A stretch of 7,640 bases of DNA from CAYVUI01 sp964454745 (GTDB lineage Bacteria > Planctomycetota > Phycisphaerae > Sedimentisphaerales > Anaerohalosphaeraceae). The position numbers and the translations under genes are program-made. How positions within the stretch are numbered: position 1 is the first letter of the stretch; each line of letters begins with the position of its first letter. Where the stretch lies: positions 1-7,640 of the forward strand of contig CAYVUI010000159.1 of assembly GCA_964454745.1 (NCBI GenBank), given 5' to 3'. Below, piece after piece: positions 5,841 through 7,640 of the stretch. Under the pieces are notes generated by a model that was not told the DNA's origin, searched no databases, and saw only the letters and a list, made by a program, of their open reading frames with translations.

Positions 5841-6784
5841 TATTTTTCCACCCGGACATATTTGTTATTGATCAGGGTTAATATCAGGATCAGGAAGAAA
5901 ATCAAAAGGCCGACGGCGCAGGCATAGCCGGCCTGTTGATCGACAAAAGCTTTTCGAAACATGTACAAACCGGGAACCATTCCGGCTCCGCCGGGTCCGC
6001 CGGCATCACCGAGGAGCACGAGCACCAATCCATAGCCGCGAAGGGTGTTGATAATCATCAGGACGAGGTTGAGCCGAACCTGTGTCATAATCAGTGGGAA
6101 CTCGATATGCCAGAATTTTCGGAACCAGCCGACCCCGTCAATTTGCCCGGCGTCATACACGTCCCTGGAAATTCCGCTAAGACCAGCCAGGTAAATCAAT
6201 ACGCCGACTACACCCACCCAGGGAAAGCCCCAAATGATCAGGGCCGGTATGATCAGTTCTTTCTGTCCGAGCCACGCGGGATTGATGCCCTCGATGAATA
6301 TATCCCACCCAAAGAATGAATCCACCTGCTGGAGAACCCACATTCCGCCTGTGGCATGGAGAATTTTGTTCAGGATTCCAAAGGTGGGGTCAAAAAAGTA
6401 TTTCCACACCAGGAGCCATACCATGGTTGGTATGATCATGGGTACGACAAACAAGACACGGTACAAATACTGCCAGTTTTCACTTTTAATGCGGTTGATA
6501 ACTACGGCCACCACAATGGAAGGGATCATCTTAAAAAGGTTGGCAAAGATGAGGATCGTAACAACCAAAAAAGCCCTGCCCAGAACCGGATCGGTAAAAG
6601 CGGTTTTGTAATTCTCCAACCCAATAAACTTTGGCAAACTTCCTCCGTCCCACTGGAAGAAAGAGTGGTAGATCGCACTGATCGCAGGAAAGTAGGACAG
6701 TGTCAGTAAAAAGATAAGAGACGGCAGAACAAAAAGATAGATTTTCCAATAGTGCTTTAATTGTATCGCTTTGATCGTTTTCAT
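5840..6784 (-). CDS. ABC sugar transporter permease, MalF/UgpA type (CUT1)
   Basis: This 314-residue permease would pair with the MalG-type protein. Hydrophobic segments lie near residues 14-38, 72-96, 109-131, 177-202, 238-258 and 287-306. The EAA loop at about 208-230 reads DVYDAGQIDGVGWFRKFW and ends in EFP; it keeps the central Gly but has Gly where many members have the second Ala. The motif FQWDG and the FIGLENYKTAF stretch after the first segment are normal for this group. The start ATG lies 6 bases after the stop of the binding-protein gene, with no clear Shine-Dalgarno site right before it. Ribosomes ending on the upstream gene probably restart here, although an AGGAAGG about 30 bases upstream is too distant to act directly. 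The family is clear and the sugar is unknown. Confidence 0.93.
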   Translation of the reverse strand: MKTIKAIQLKHYWKIYLFVLPSLIFLLTLSYFPAISAIYHSFFQWDGGSLPKFIGLENYKTAFTDPVLGRAFLVVTILIFANLFKMIPSIVVAVVINRIKSENWQYLYRVLFVVPMIIPTMVWLLVWKYFFDPTFGILNKILHATGGMWVLQQVDSFFGWDIFIEGINPAWLGQKELIIPALIIWGFPWVGVVGVLIYLAGLSGISRDVYDAGQIDGVGWFRKFWHIEFPLIMTQVRLNLVLMIINTLRGYGLVLVLLGDAGGPGGAGMVPGLYMFRKAFVDQQAGYACAVGLLIFFLILILTLINNKYVRVEK

Positions 6785-6790
6785 CGTTTT

Positions 6791-7640
6791 TTACGGAAAT
6801 TCGTAATCGCCTTCCTGGATATGATGCCAGATATAATTTCGTTCGCTAATTCCATGTTCGAGAAGCAGCATGACTTCGAGTGCGAGTTCATAACCGGTTC
6901 TTTCTCCGACCAGCGAGCCCTGTTTGAGATGACCGGCCTCTTCAAACAGCAATTTGGCCTGGGCTTTGGTGATATTTCTTTCGGCCTGTATTTTGAGCTT
7001 ATGAAAATTTTTGTCCCAGTCTTCAAAATCCTGAATCCCCTTGGTGAGCCAGGTTTGTTCCAGTTGTTCGGCAAATTCATCAAAGGGCATTTTTCCGGTT
7101 AGATAGAGCGGATAGTTTTGCATAAACCAGAGCCGTACCCTGGGCCACATGACATAACTGGGCGCCCTTCGGCCTGCGCCCTGAAAATGAGGTTTAAACA
7201 CTTCCAGAAATCCAGACGCTTCGGATTTTCGTGTAATCGGATACCACTTTACGATCTTGTTAAATTCTTCGTTGATTTGCAGGGAAGTGAAGAACATCAT
7301 AAAATCGACGGCCAGTTCAGGGTTTTTGCTTGATCGACTGATGCAGAAATGCAAAGAGGGGGATCCAACTTCGGAAAGAGGGCCTACGACATAGCTTCCA
7401 TATTCGGGGTGGTCTTTTGAGGGCAGTGGAAAATTAAAAACCCCCAATTCAAAATCGGCTGCTGCGCTGTAAATACTTACATCCCGAACACTGCCGACAG
7501 TCATTGCTGCCTTTTGCTGTGTGAATAGAAATCGTGCCTGGGATTGGTCGTTGCCGATATAACCAGGCTGACAGAAATCCGAGATTCGACGTGTGATTTC
7601 AAAGGCCGCCCGAATCCCCGGTCTTTTGAAAGTAAACGTG
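6791..7640 (-). CDS. extracellular sugar-binding protein of the ABC importer (5' end outside window)
   Basis: The frame is open from the right edge to a TAA at 6793-6791 and gives 282 C-terminal residues of a solute-binding protein, roughly the last two thirds of a normal family 1 member. The telling motif is RFLFTQQKAAMTVGSVRD, the place where these proteins read F..GkaAM...G.W, followed by FELGVFNFPLPSK. Later FCISRSSKNPELAVDFMMFF and EEFNKIVKWYPITRKSEA match the usual 'kNpe.A..f..f' and 'p.r.d' parts. The ATG at 7504 is internal, since the same frame continues upstream without a stop. The signal peptide and lipobox are outside the window. It is the first visible gene of the leftward operon and would deliver sugar to the two permeases that follow. 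Confidence 0.88.
   Translation of the reverse strand, partial: TFTFKRPGIRAAFEITRRISDFCQPGYIGNDQSQARFLFTQQKAAMTVGSVRDVSIYSAAADFELGVFNFPLPSKDHPEYGSYVVGPLSEVGSPSLHFCISRSSKNPELAVDFMMFFTSLQINEEFNKIVKWYPITRKSEASGFLEVFKPHFQGAGRRAPSYVMWPRVRLWFMQNYPLYLTGKMPFDEFAEQLEQTWLTKGIQDFEDWDKNFHKLKIQAERNITKAQAKLLFEEAGHLKQGSLVGERTGYELALEVMLLLEHGISERNYIWHHIQEGDYEFP

Overview
This window holds a bacterial carbohydrate-use locus next to a tRNA gene. Starting from the left, it contains an AT-rich non-coding stretch with a dense group of palindromic sites (about 48-210), a tRNA-Val(UAC) gene with its own promoter, a leftward AraC-family regulator, a rightward two-gene operon (family 2 glycoside hydrolase, then a uroporphyrinogen-decarboxylase-like protein), and a leftward ABC sugar-importer operon. 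The importer operon reads, in transcription order, solute-binding protein (cut by the right edge), MalF-type permease, MalG-type permease.

The genes suggest one working unit. The binding protein and two CUT1-type permeases would import an oligosaccharide or glycoside. The GH2 enzyme has no visible signal peptide and would hydrolyse the sugar in the cytoplasm. The divergent AraC regulator probably senses a sugar and controls the GH2 operon, and perhaps the transporter. No transport ATPase is encoded here, so a shared ATPase elsewhere is likely, as is common for CUT1 systems. The role of the URO-D-like protein is the least clear. This family includes corrinoid/zinc methyltransferases such as MtaA and MtbA, so handling of a methylated substrate is possible but unproven. 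The GH2 residues around the nucleophile look like beta-galactosidase-type GH2 enzymes and lack the Asn-x-Lys pair of beta-glucuronidases.

The organism cannot be fixed from this window. Genes of moderate GC, very AT-rich intergenic DNA, good Shine-Dalgarno sites, TTG starts, a tRNA without encoded CCA, and the set AraC + GH2 + URO-D-like + CUT1 transporter would all fit a heterotroph of the PVC group (Lentisphaerae/Verrucomicrobia/Planctomycetes). Firmicutes or Spirochaetes are not excluded.

Most of the window is a recognisable sugar-utilisation cluster, and I do not see a clearly new system. The parts that known features explain least are the repeated RTACAARYG sites left of the tRNA, the URO-D-like gene inside a glycosidase operon, and a short protein-like frame antisense to the tRNA's 3' flank.
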